Positions 1-10,845 of a stretch of DNA of 64,000 nucleotides are shown piece after piece. The stretch covers positions 432,393-496,392 of the forward strand of contig OX637639.1 of NCBI GenBank assembly GCA_951802195.1. Direction: 5' to 3'. The stretch comes from Tausonia pullulans. Taxonomy: Eukaryota; Basidiomycota; Tremellomycetes; Cystofilobasidiales; Mrakiaceae. The notes under the pieces were generated by a model. The model saw only the letters and a program-made list of their open reading frames with translations. It made no database searches and was not told where the DNA came from. Each line of letters opens with the position of its first letter. Position 1 is the stretch's first letter. The position numbers and the translations under genes were made by a program.

Positions 1-1
1 G

Positions 2-2703
2 TTTGATCAGATCCAGGTCCGCGAGACAGAGCTTCCTGAGCTCAAGGGGTTTGAGGAGGTCATCCCCTGCCAAGTCAAGGGGGGCACGGATACCAGTCAG
101 GGCAAGGTCAACATTCTCCTCCAGGCCTACATCTCCAAGGCCTTCATCGAAGACTTTGCGCTCGTTTCGGACACCAACTACGTTGCCCAGGTAAGTGCAC
201 GCCAATACAGAGCGTCCCAAGCAGCTGGCTAATCGCCCGCCTACCTTTTCCTTAGAATGCCGGCCGCATCGTCCGCGCGCTTCTCGAGATATCTATCAGT
301 CGACGCTGGGCCGGCACGAGCGCAGTCATCATGTCGCTTAGCAAGGCGATCGAGAAGCGGATGTGGCCCTTCGACCATCCAATGACGCAGTTCCCGCTCT
401 CGCGCGACCTCCTCTTCAACCTCCAGCGACACGCCGACGAGGTCCTCATCCCTGACCTCGCGGCTTCCAACGCCGAGGACCTTGGCCAGCTCATCCATAT
501 GAACCACATCCACGGCGCCGCGCTCCTCGCCGCCGCCCGCCAGTTCCCGACCATCAGCATCCGGTACAAGCTCCTCCCGCTGAGCCAGGACCTCCTCAAG
601 ATTCGAGTCGACCTCGAGCGCGAGTTCGACTGGGACACCAAGAATCACGGCCACTCTGAGCCCTTTTGGGTCTGGGTCGAGGACCATCAGGGCGTATCCA
701 TCCTCCAGTGGGCGAGTGTGCTTTTCAGGCCGAGTACAGAGGTTATCCACCTCGAGTTCATTGTTCCCGTTCGAGCGGCCGAGCGCGTTCCGTTCGTCAC
801 GATTCGGACGCAGTCGGATCGTTGGATGGGCGCTGAGGACGCCGCCGAAGTATCGTTTGAGGACCTCATTATGCCTGTCCACGAGGATACGCATACGCCG
901 CTCCTCGACCTGCCGTACCTTCAGCTCTCGGCGCTCGGGGATGAGCGCCTCCAGGCGATCTATTCGGGCCATATTGCCGCATTCAACGCGATCCAGACGC
1001 AGGCGTTCTGGTCGGCTTATAAGTCACAGGAGAACCTGCTTGTCTGCGCCCCCGGCGCGTCGGGCAAGTCGCTCATCGGCGAACTGGGGATCTGGTGAGG
1101 GCCCGCTTCATCAAGGACTCTGTTTTAATTCGATATGCTGACCATCTTCTCATGCAGGAACACGTTCCACTGCGACCCGGACGCTAAGATCCTCATCGTT
1201 TGCCCGGACCGGCACCTCGCCCGCGAGATGGCCTTCCGGCTTCGCTCGACATTTGCGGCCCCAATGAAGGTCTCCTTCCCGCTCCTCCTGACGTCGGCCG
1301 ACTTCCAGAAGACGCCCGCCCGCTCAGTCGCGGTCACCTTCCCGGGAGCCATTCTCGGCGCGTTCGAGCAGACACAGCTCGACGCCTACGTCCGCACGCT
1401 CTCCCTTCTCGTCGCCGACGCGCTTCACCTTCTGAACGATTACCTTGAACTCGCCCTCTCGCGGCTGCTCGCGGCCGCTAAGCCTGCCGAGGTCCGCGTC
1501 GTCGGCTTGAGCGCGCCACTCAACGACCCCATCGACCTCGGCAGCTGGCTCGGCGTCGACCCGCTCTCGATCATCAGCTTCAAGCCTAAGGACCGGGGCA
1601 CGCCCCTTGTGTCATCGCTCCAGACGTTTACGCTCCCTTACTCCCCTATCCTCCTCAAGGCCATGTCCAAGCCCGTCTTTGACGCTATCGTCGGGTCCGG
1701 GCCCGACACACCGGCGATCGTCTTTGTCCCCTCACGGTCTCAGTGCCTGCCCGTCGTCAACGACCTTATCACCCAAGCGGGCACCCAGCTTTCGATCAAC
1801 GGCTTCCTCGGGACGACCCCTGAAGAACTCGAGCCCTACCTCGGCCAAATCCGCGACCGGGCTCTCGTCGACCCGCTCCTCCACGGGATCGGCATCTTCC
1901 ATGAGAAGCTCACACCAGGAGATCTCTCGCTTGTCCTCGAGCTCTTTGCAAGCGGCATCGTCCGCGTGCTCGTCGTCCCCAGAGAGGCGTGCTGGACGCT
2001 CCCGCTACGCGCGCCGACGGTCGTGGTGATGGGCACGCAATACACCCTGCAGTCCCGGCCGTCGTGGGCAGCTGGACCTGCCGCCGGGCCTGGCGGCTCG
2101 GACCGGCAGACGTGCAACTACAGCCTGCAGGAGCTCTTCCAGATGCAGTCGTTCGCCGTCCAGCCGATGCCCTCCCCGAGCTCAGCCTCCTCCGTCGATC
2201 CGTCGTCGACGACTCCGACGACCGGCCGGTTCCACCTTCTCTGCCAGGCCGAGCACCGCGAGGCGTTCGTCCGGTTCCTCGCCGACGGTCTCCCGCTCGA
2301 GTCGTCCCTGCACGAGGGCCGGGCCCCCCTCCTCCGACGGGTCGTCCAGGCCGAGCGGAGGAAGGACACGATCAAGACGCCCCAGGACGCGCTGGACCTG
2401 GTGGGGCACACGTTCCTCGCGAGGAGGGCGAGGTCGAACCCGACGTACTACGGCGTCGCCGCCAGCTGGGACGGGACCGAGGACGCCGACGAGCCCCCGA
2501 CGACGCCAGGCGGGGTCGAGGCTGTTCTCAGTCGCCTAGTGGACGAGGCGATGCTCGACGAGGACGCCTGGCTCCGGCGTCGGGCGGAGGAGGAAGAGGA
2601 GGCGGCTGCCGCGGGCGAGGGGTTGAGCAGCGTGCTCGACCTTGTCAAGGAGAAGGCGAAGGCGGCCCGTTATGTCCCCGGCAGTGCGCCCAGGGACGGC
2701 TGA
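2..2703 (+). CDS. SLH1: SLH1/ASCC3-like Ski2-family helicase, C-terminal part (5' end outside window)
   Basis: This is the C-terminal part, about 857 residues, of a Brr2/Slh1-type tandem-cassette RNA helicase. Slh1/ASCC3 is the helicase of the RQC-trigger complex that splits collided ribosomes in the cytoplasm. Exons are 2-190, 256-1094 and 1158-2703; both introns are GT-AG and keep frame. The first residues (KINILLQ-like GKVNILLQAYIS, then NYVAQNAGRIVRALLEI) match the Sec63 domain of cassette 1 and resemble ASCC3/Slh1 more than Brr2. Cassette 2 follows: a P-loop GASGKS (about 1060-1080), DALH where DExH is expected (about 1420-1430), then a winged-helix signature ending NPTYYG (about 2450). 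Only about 80 residues follow, an acidic/Ala-rich tail, so the usual second Sec63 domain is absent. The second cassette is probably not an active ATPase. Whether the protein is Slh1 or another Ski2-like paralogue cannot be settled without the N-terminal half. Confidence 0.85.
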
Positions 2704-2838
2704 GATCTGAATGGCTGTATGCTTAAGGAAGAGTCACCAAGGGAGATCATGAGATGGGAGAGAGGCGTCGCCCAGTCATACCTGGGGGGACGAAGGATAA
2801 AGCATCACCGAAAGAGAAAGAGGAAGAAAAGAAAGAAA

Positions 2839-2922
2839 GAATTTTTTTTTTTAAAAAAAAGGAGGAGACAATGGAGGCGGGGGGCGGGCGGGGGGGAGGG
2901 GGGAGGGGGGGGGGGGGGGAAC
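2839..2922. repeat. Low-complexity homopolymer tract between convergent genes
   Basis: A run of T, then A, is followed by a G-rich stretch with one uninterrupted run of more than a dozen G, between the stops of the helicase (+) and ITC1 (-). It probably lies in overlapping 3' regions. Length is a likely site of sequencing error. Confidence 0.8.
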
Positions 2923-2948
2923 GACATGCGAATGGGTCGGTTTCCCTT

Positions 2949-5900
2949 CTAGCGGAACACGGGAGGCTGCCAGACGCCAAAGCGGTTCCGATAGGTCATG
3001 CTTGGGTTGAAGCGCTGCAAAGAAAGCGTCAGGGAGGGGGAAACTGGCTAAGCGAGCGACAGGGCAGGAGAGCCACGTACCTGCTCGTGGCTCATCGTCT
3101 GGCGGGTCGAGCGACCGGGGACGTATTGCGCGCGGGCGATGGCGTCCTGGTGACGCTGCTCCGCTCCCGGAAGAAGGTAGGGCCACCAGCGGCGAAGCTC
3201 GGCGCCGAGCTTGGTCTCGCGGTAGCCCTTGGGGTTGAGCCACTCCAGGAAGGCGGCGATCTGGGGGAAGCCAAAGTCAGCGAAGATGTAGACAGAGAAG
3301 AGAAAGGGAAGGGCTCACGTCGCTCGGCTCCTCGTACACGGCCCACTCGCCCTCGGCGAGCCGACCGTCCTCGCCCTCCTCCTTGAGCCGCCTCTCCCGG
3401 ATCTCTTCCTCCGAGACGTCGCACTTCTTCGCTACCCTCTGCCTGTCGGCCTCCGTCCCTCCCTGGATGTAGAGCCTCCCCGTGCCATAGAGGGGGGGCA
3501 CCGCTGCCACTCCCGGCCCCCCTGCCTGTCCCTTCTTTAGTCCCCCTCCTCCACTTATCTCCCCCGGAGCCGGCGCCCCTCCATCCATCTGCTCCTCGAG
3601 CACAAGACACGCCGCTCCAGCGCCATCCAACCACCAGACCCGGTTGAAGAACCGATCCATCCCGAGCGGGCGAGCGCGCGGGATTCCAGCCTGTCGACGG
3701 AAGGCCCTCTCGAGGGCCGCTTCCCGGACGGCGAGGACGGCGTCGTCCTCGGTGAGTTGGGCGAGGCGGGCGCGATCCTTCTTTGAGAGAGGAGGCGCAG
3801 CGGTGACCGGCTCGTCGTCGTCCCCGGTCGGCTTGCCGTCCTCCTCCGTCTTGGACTGAGTGGTAGAGACGGCAGCGGCCGTCGCGGCCGCCTGCTTCTG
3901 GAGAAGCGCAACCTTCCGGCTTGAGGGAGGGCGGATGGCGCCTCCCGCGCCCGTGTCGCCCGTGGTAGAGGTGGGCGCGGAGGGAGGGTGCTCCGATTCC
4001 CCCGGCTCCGAGAGGCCGTCGAGCTGGTCCGATTCGCCGTCACCGTTCAGATCCGACGGGCGGACGGAAGAAGACGCAACGGAGAGGGTGTCGTCCGGGT
4101 CGTCGAGAGCCATCAAGGTGTCGTCGCCGTTGACAGAGGATGGCGGAGCGATGGCCGCCGGGACGGTCGCTAGGGTTGCCGTGTTTTTCAATCCGCTGCT
4201 GGCGGGTTTGTCGGTCGTCGTCTTGCCGGGTCCTCCCTCGGCGGGGTGGGAAGGAGACGGCGGCTCAAGGGCAGCCTTCTCCTCGGCGCTAGGCGAGCGA
4301 AGGAGAAGAGATCATCAGCCTCAAATTCAACGCCTCAACCCAACCAACAAGGGGAAACACTCACATCTTCTTCCTCTCCCTCCTCACCTCCTGCGTCTCG
4401 TTCCTCACCCTTGTCAAAGCGTTCGTGCTCTCCTCCATATCATCCCTGCATACCTTCGTCTGGACGGCCAGCTCGGTCAAAAAAGCGACGCACTCGAGGC
4501 GGAGCGAGGCGGGGAGTGAGAGGTACCGTTCCATCGGATGGGCGACGCGGATCAAGGGGTGAAGTGGGGGGAGGGGGATGTTGGGGGTGGTGGTGCTAGT
4601 GGGCTTCTCTGAGGGCTGCTGGGCCTCGAACTCGGCGAGGTCGTCCGTCTCCATTGGAGTGGGGCCCGTGGTGGTGCCGTTAGGGGTCAAACCCGCTGGA
4701 GGAGGCGACGAGACAGGCTCGTCATTGACGACCGCCCACGAGGGTCCCTCGTCGTCGGACGAGTCGTCGTCGACAACGACGGCGGCGGAAGCAGGGGCAG
4801 CAGGAGCAGGAGCAGAAACAGGAGAGGCCGCCGTAGGCGTCGTCGGGATGGGCTCTGAATCCATACGCGCCGAGGGTGCCGGCATCGACGGGTCGACATC
4901 GACGAACAGCAAGTGGGCCAAGCAATCCAGCAGCCTCGGGAACGTCTGCATCGTCGCCCTCTCTGCCAAGCAACCCACCAGGCAATCCTCCCATCCAGCA
5001 CGCTGGTCCTGTCCGTTCAGCAGACCCGTGGTGGACCATCCTTCCCCGATGCGACGAGCCTCATGGAGGACGCGAGCTTCGGTGAGACCGTGAGGACCCT
5101 CCCAGGGCGCATCACTGATCTCGCTTTCGTTGTCTTCCCTCAGTTGGTCCTCGGCATTGTTTTTGCGGTGAGAGGAGGCATAGCCAAACGTGCCCAACGG
5201 ACGGACGTCAACCGGGTCGTCCATGATCGTGTTGAGGAGGCATCCGTGAATTTCAAGCAAGAGCGGGTTCGGCGGATCCGCGAGCACGTGGTAAAAAATG
5301 CCTTCGAATGCGTCGAGCGTAAAGGGCGAGAGGGCGAGCGAGCGACCGAGCGCGTTGAGGCACGTCCACGTTGTGAGGAAGGTCTCGAAGAGCTCGCCGA
5401 AGGGAAGGGCTTTGGATGCGAGGGGGCGTTGGAGACGGCGGCCGGCCTTGACCTCGCGGGTCGAGATATCGCAGAGAAAGTCTAAAGGAGGGGGGAGTTA
5501 GCATATGTGTGTGTGTGTGTGTGTGTGTCTTTGAGGGTGTGCATAAGGAGGAACACGACCAAGGGGAGGACTCACCCTCAGCCGGGTACTTCACGGGCTT
5601 CTTTCTCGTCAGGAACATCGACTTGCCCTCCTCCCCATTCTCGCCTGCGACCTTTCTTCGCTTGCCCATTGGCTGTCCACCTCCTTCCTCCGCTCCTCCG
5701 TCCCCACCAGCACCTCTCCGTCTCCGTCGCTTCCCTCCCTCCTCTCCGTCCCCCTCCCCAGCTTCGCCACCGTCCCCCTCCGCCCCTGGTACCGGTACCG
5801 GCGCCGGTTTTCTTCGCTTGTCCCTCGCATCCGTCTGAAGCCTCATCACCTCCTCCTTCCTCTCCATCGTCATTTCCCTCGGCAACCTATACTTCTCCGC

Positions 5901-7830
5901 CAACGCTGGCTTGACGACCCAAGGGCTCGCGAGCGCCGCATCGCGATCGAGACAGTCGCGGAGGAACCGACGGAGGATCGTTTTGCTAAAGGAGAGTCGG
6001 TCCCGTGTGAGGGTGGAGGGAGGGACGTCGATGAGGGTTGAGCCGTACTTCCTTCGGTCGTCATCGTTGTCGTCGTCGTTGTCCGAACTCTCCTCCTCGC
6101 TGTCCTCCCCCTCGTCGTCGTCGTCGTCGTTGTCGTTGTCGTCGTCGTCGTCGTCGCTCTCCCCATCGCCAGCCTTGCCCTTCCCCCGCTTCCTTTTCCT
6201 CGTGGGCTTCTTCTTCGGCTTCCTCTTCTTCCTCACCCACTCCTCCGCCAGCTGGATCCGATACACATACTCCGCCGGGTCGTCCATCTGGTCCGCCACC
6301 TCCTGCGACAGGTCCAAGTCCGTCCCGACGCGATGAGCATCGACGCCGTCGGTTCCTCCTGCTCCTCCTCCACCACCCCCCGTGGTCGGGCCGGGCGCCT
6401 TTGGAGGCGCGGGGAGGAGGAGAGGCGGCGGTGGCGTGAGCGAATCGGACCGCGCGGAGGCGGGCGTGAGTGGCGAGGAGGGGAGATGGGGCTGTTGCCC
6501 CGAGGCCGACGTCGTGGGGGGTGGGGTCATGCGAGTCCCAGTCCCGGGGGCGGCAGCCGCCGCCGGGACGGTGGTGGTCGTGGGTTTGAAGCAATGGACG
6601 ATCCGGGCGTGGTACTTGTCGCCTTTGAACTCGACGTAGAGTTCTGTCGTACCCTCAGTCGTGATCAGCGAGGGATCCAAAGAGAGGAGAAGAGAGTGTG
6701 GGGGAGCAGGGGGGGGGGGAGCAGGGGCAGCGACTCACTCTCCCCTGGAAAGAACCGATTCGAGAACCGATCGTGGACCGCATCTGTCAAGCTATCGATC
6801 CTCCCGATCGTTTCTGCCGTCACAGACACACACCCACACACCCATCAGCCCTTTCGTTCCCCCTTCCTCCGCATTTTTCCTTTCTCTCTCTCTTGTGTTC
6901 TCTAGGTACTCACGGAATTGCACGCTTCTCAGCACAGCCGCCTTGAGCGCCTCGGGGATCCGGGCGTGCAAGGCCCGCTGGTCGTCCTTCTCCGATTGGA
7001 GGGCGTCGAAAAAGGTGAGGTTCTCTTCGAGGGTTGCTTCGCAGGTGAAGACTGGACAGCAGGGAGGGACGTTAGATTTTGGGGGAAGGGGGGGAGGGGG
7101 GGGGTTGGGGCGGGGAGAGAACGCGACGCGTTTTGGGCGCAGCACACGAACGGAAGACGCGGCTGGAGGGGGGGGGGGGGGAAGTGTGGGAGAGGGCGGA
7201 CCTTTCTGGTTGTAGAACTCGATGCGGGTGGCGTAGGAGCTTTGATGGTGATCGACATGCGTGCCGAGGAAGAACGGGCGGGATGGGAGGAACGGCACAA
7301 GACAGGGGAGAGAGAAGAGAGCCCGACGCGTCGACTCTAGTCAGCGGCGGAGCGAGGGGAAGGGGATCCTATCTCAACCCAACGACACGATCCCGGCGCC
7401 CCGTCCGTCCTCGCCCATCTCCCAGGGCACGCACACGCATGCACACGCGCGGAAGGGAGAGGACAGAGAGAGGACAGGAAGAGAGAGAGAGAGAGAGAGC
7501 AAGCGAGACGGGCACGCACTCATAGTCGAGGAAGATCTCGCCCGTCTGCGCGAGGTAGAACACGTCCGGGTCGGGCTTCTTGGGCCCGGCTGGCCCACCG
7601 CCCGCGGCCGTCGTCGTCGCCGCTGCGGCACCTGAGGAGGACGCCGTCGACGTCGGGGGAGCAGCCGCGGGCGGGCCAGACGTCGTGGCGGGCGTGGGGG
7701 CCGAGGGCGGCTGAGCCGCCGCCGCCACCGACGCGGCAGCGGCGGGGTCCGTCGCGTCGGGAGCAGCAGCGGGGGCGGGAGGAGGCGGGACGTCCCGGTA
7801 GGCGACCTTCTTGCGCTGGACGAGGACCAT
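2949..7830 (-). CDS. ITC1: ITC1-like regulatory subunit of the ISW2/ACF chromatin-remodelling complex (WAC, DDT, WHIM, WSD)
   Basis: The product is the accessory subunit that pairs with an ISWI ATPase in the nucleus to space nucleosomes. Exons, 5' to 3': 7830-7520, 7239-7202, 7051-6914, 6813-6739, 6653-5576, 5481-4365, 4288-3319, 3260-3081, 3014-2949, about 1,320 residues. The N-terminus (MVLVQRK, then a VFYLAQTGEIF stretch, VFTCEATLEENLTFFDAL, IGRIDSLTDAVHDRFSNRFF) is a WAC domain as in Itc1/Acf1. A basic KKPTRKRKRGK patch and an Asp/Glu-rich run (about 6060-6165) follow, then a DDT-like helical region (FLCDIST, LLEIHGCLLN) and WSD motifs (LGMDRFFNRVWWLDG; IAAFLEWLNPKGYRE). Introns hold GT and GA microsatellites. 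Intron 2 has the unusual donor GTCCGC. The junction 6739/6653 has canonical GT-AG ends but does not keep frame; all other junctions do. Confidence 0.9.
5506..5528. repeat. (GT)n microsatellite in an ITC1 intron
   Basis: About eleven GT units lie in the intron at 5482-5575 of the minus-strand ITC1 gene, read as (AC)n on the coding strand. Confidence 0.9.
7480..7499. repeat. (GA)n microsatellite in the first ITC1 intron
   Basis: About ten GA units lie in the intron at 7240-7519, which at 280 nt is the longest ITC1 intron. On the coding strand this is a (CT)n tract close to the 5' splice site. Confidence 0.9.
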
Positions 7831-8424
7831 CGCGAGTCGGGCGGGGCGGGCAGGAGGGCGGGCGGGCAGGCAGGCCGACGGCGGAGAGTGGGCGGGGCGC
7901 TCAGTCGCTCAGTCGCTCGCTCGCTCGATCGACGGGGAGGCGGCGGCGGCGGGAGGGTGGATGGGCTCTCGGACGGGCGAGAGGGCAGGCGGAGGGGCCG
8001 GCCTGGCGGGGCGGGGCGACGAGAGGCAGGCGGACGGGAGGGAGACGGTCGGCGGGGCGAGGGGCGGGCGGGCGGGCGGCGGTCGAGGGGAGAAAGGCGA
8101 AAATGGGAGGGATGAGGAGACGGAGAGAGCGACGAGGAGGCAAAGACGGAGAGACGCGACGCGCGCCGTCGTCATCACTCAACGACACCCATCGCTCCCC
8201 CCCGGCACCTCGAGAGCGACGGCCACGGCAGCCACAGCAGGCAGGGGCCGGAGAGATCGCGCGTGCAGACGGGAGAGGCCGGCCAGGGTCGGCTGGCGGG
8301 CACTCGGCCCGCTCGATGCGCACCGTCTCCTGTTCATTCCCCCTGGCAGCCCTTCTTCCATCTGCAGGTCCCCGCCCGAGCGGGCACAGTCGGCGGGGAA
8401 AAAAAATAATCATGCCAAAAGTGT
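7831..8424. other. Gap between SWD3 stop and ITC1 start; no gene seen
   Basis: Very GC-rich sequence with simple GGGC/GGCA and TCGC repeats, for example near 7850-7930 and 8050-8080. It must hold the SWD3 3' end and the ITC1 promoter, since both genes are transcribed leftward. Long open frames here are a product of base composition. Confidence 0.6.
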
Positions 8425-10518
8425 TCATGTGCCATCGACCTCCATCGCCGTCGATTCCTCCGGCGCTGGCACCGAGGCTCCGTTCGTCCCGTTCGCCTCC
8501 CCCGCTGTCGCCTCGTTGGCAGCCGACGCTCCTACAGCGCTCAGCCCCTCCGCCACCACCAGCGGCGAGCCCGTCCCCACATCACGCCCCATCTCCTGCT
8601 CGCGCTCGACAGCAGGCAGCCCCGTCCCCGCTGCCGGCGGCGGCTTGAGACCCTCCCCGGCGTCAGCGACGTCCTCCCAGATCCGAACGGGGAAGTCGCT
8701 CCCTCCGAGACAGCACGCAGCGATCCGGGGCTTGGTGGGGTGGGCCTGGCGGCGGTCGACGGGGGGGTGGGGTGTCAACAGGGCGTTCGGGACGGCAGAG
8801 GGGGGAAGGGGTCGGGAGGACTGACAGAGACGGAGACGACGGGATCTGGTTCGGAAAAGAGGACGTCCGTCAGCCATCGATGGGGTGAGGAGAAAGGCAA
8901 GAGGGCAAGCAAGGGTCCCAGGGCGACGACAACCCACCGTTGAAAGCCTTCAAGTCCAACACGACCTCCCGACTCTGGACGTCCCATCCCAAGATCCTCC
9001 CGTCCTCGCTTCCTCTCACGATCCAGCATTCCCCTCGCTCGCTTCCCTTCTTCCCCTTCGCCTTGCCCCCCTTCCCACCACCCCTCCGCTCAACGACAAT
9101 CGCCTCGCACCCCCATTTCTCACTCACCCACCCGCCCTTCTCAAAGGTCTTCACACATCGTGAGGTGTGGAAGTTCCAGAGCCTCGTCGTCGAGTCCAGC
9201 GTCGAACTCAGGAGGTACCTCCCGTTGGGCGAGAAGGAGACGTTCGAGAGAGGGACGGAGAGCTCGTGGACGAGGGTCTTGAGGCATTGGGCGGTGGAGG
9301 TGTCCCATATCCGGCTGGAGTACAGCGGATGGGGATGTGAGTGTGGGTGAGCTGAGCGTGGCCAGCAAGGGGAGAAGGGACGCACATGAGACCGTCCCAC
9401 GAGCAGGAAACGAGTAGAGTGCCGTCGAGATTGAAGCCGACGCCGGAGACAGGATCGGAGTGCGCTGGGAGAGTGAGGAGTGTCTTGCCTGCGGAAGTTG
9501 GGAGGTCGTCAGCTGGCCGCCACACCGCACGGGATTAGGCCGGATGGGAAGGAGAAGGGAGGGAGAACAGAGATACGCTTGAGCTAGACCGTAGGGTTCC
9601 TCTCCCTCGGCCATCATCACTTGCAAGCGAACGACGGTGCGCAGTCGAACGGCCTTCGTCCGACTCGACGCGTCTCTCATCCGCTCTCGCAGATCCTCTT
9701 TCCCATCCCCTGCGCTCTCGCTCTTTCTCCCTCTCTCCACCCTCATCTCTCTACCACCCAGCCCTGACTCACCAGTTCTTACGTCCCATAACCAAACACA
9801 CTCGTCCCTGCCGCCACTCGCCAGCAAGTTCCCCTGTGGGTTGAAAGCGAGACAGAGCACGGCGGCGCGATGTGCTCGAAGCGGGGCGTGGACGGGCTTC
9901 ATCTGTACGTTTTCCCGCGGAGAAGGGGTAGGTCAGGGTCAGTGTGAGAAAGGGAGAGAAGATGGATGGGATGAGCGAGGGAAGCGGGGCGACGGCGACA
10001 CGCACGAGTGGGACCGACCACAGTCGGACGGTCGTGTCGTCCGAGGCGGACGCGAGAAACTGCGAGTCAGATGAGAACACGAGGTCGGAGATGCCTGGCC
10101 CAGGACCATGCGAGTGTGAGTCAAGAGCGAGCGGGAGAGCATCGAGCCGAGCATGGAAGGCAAGGCGACGCAGCAAGACGACGGACCTCGCGTATGACCC
10201 TCGAGGGTGCCGAGATGGGCGGCCGTCTCAGCGTCCCTGTGAGGGGCAAGGAAGATTAGAATGGTTGCCTGGGCGAACGAGCGCCGCAACAACGATGGCA
10301 GGGGTTGGGTGAGTCGCGTCGCATCGGAACGGTACGAACCAGACGTTGATGAGGCCATCGGCGCCAGCGCTGGCGAGGTACTCGCCCGAGGGAGAGTATA
10401 CAACGCTCGATACGGAGGCCGTATGACCAAGAAGGGTGTGCTTGAGCGTGTAGCCCATGTGGTGTCGATGGGGGGCGGCGGTCGAGGCCGTTTGGGAGAG
10501 GACAAGAGACAGGCCCAT
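8425..10518 (-). CDS. SWD3: WDR5/Swd3-like WD40 subunit of the COMPASS histone methyltransferase
   Basis: A seven-bladed WD40 scaffold of the nuclear Set1/COMPASS H3K4 methyltransferase. Exons, 5' to 3': 10518-10331, 10236-10187, 10094-10006, 9902-9773, 9488-9386, 9314-8938, 8845-8826, 8745-8425, giving 425 residues. The repeats follow WDR5 blade by blade: [95 protein letters not shown], and [15 protein letters not shown] before the final IW. A Gly/Lys-rich insert sits in blade six (about 9060-9010), and a roughly 80-residue acidic/Ala tail follows the last blade. Exon 7 is only 20 nt. Intron 1 needs a weak donor (GTTCCG) to keep frame, and intron 2 uses GTCCGT. A second in-frame ATG at 10458 would also give a complete propeller. 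A different WD40 protein is unlikely given the HSDPV and LDSTTRLW matches. Confidence 0.88.
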
Positions 10519-10845
10519 CGGAACCCCGACGCGCCTCGCCGCTGAGCCGCTGGAGCCGCCGGCCTTGTGGCACTGCGCTGCGGCACTCGCTTCCCTTCGC
10601 CCCGGTCAGCCATCTCTGCTCGCTAGGAAACACGCCATCTCGCCAGAATGCCGACGTGGCCTTGTTTGGCTGCCGACGTGTGCCTTCGTGGCCGATGGGG
10701 TATGCGCATGGACCCGAATTCCCTGCCCCAGCGGGCTCCCAGGCGCGTCTCGCCCTATGCCGAGACTGTTCTCTTTCCTGGTTCGCCTCGACCACCGCCA
10801 ACGTCCTCACACTTTCTTCCCTGCACGCCCCCACTCCCACATTCG
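10519..10845. promoter_or_regulatory. Divergent promoter between SWD3 and KAP114
   Basis: A 327-bp region between two divergently transcribed starts. I see no clear TATA box; pyrimidine-rich stretches lie just upstream of the KAP114 ATG. The assignment rests on gene orientation only. Confidence 0.6.

Noticed and set aside
241-972. Long minus-strand open frame of 243 codons over the helicase gene
   Set aside because: It is antisense to clear helicase coding sequence and arises from GC-rich codon composition. No protein features were seen.
7811-8824. Long plus-strand open frame of 337 codons rich in Arg/Gly
   Set aside because: It overlaps the start of ITC1 and the end of SWD3 on the opposite strand and is a low-complexity by-product of GC-rich repeats.
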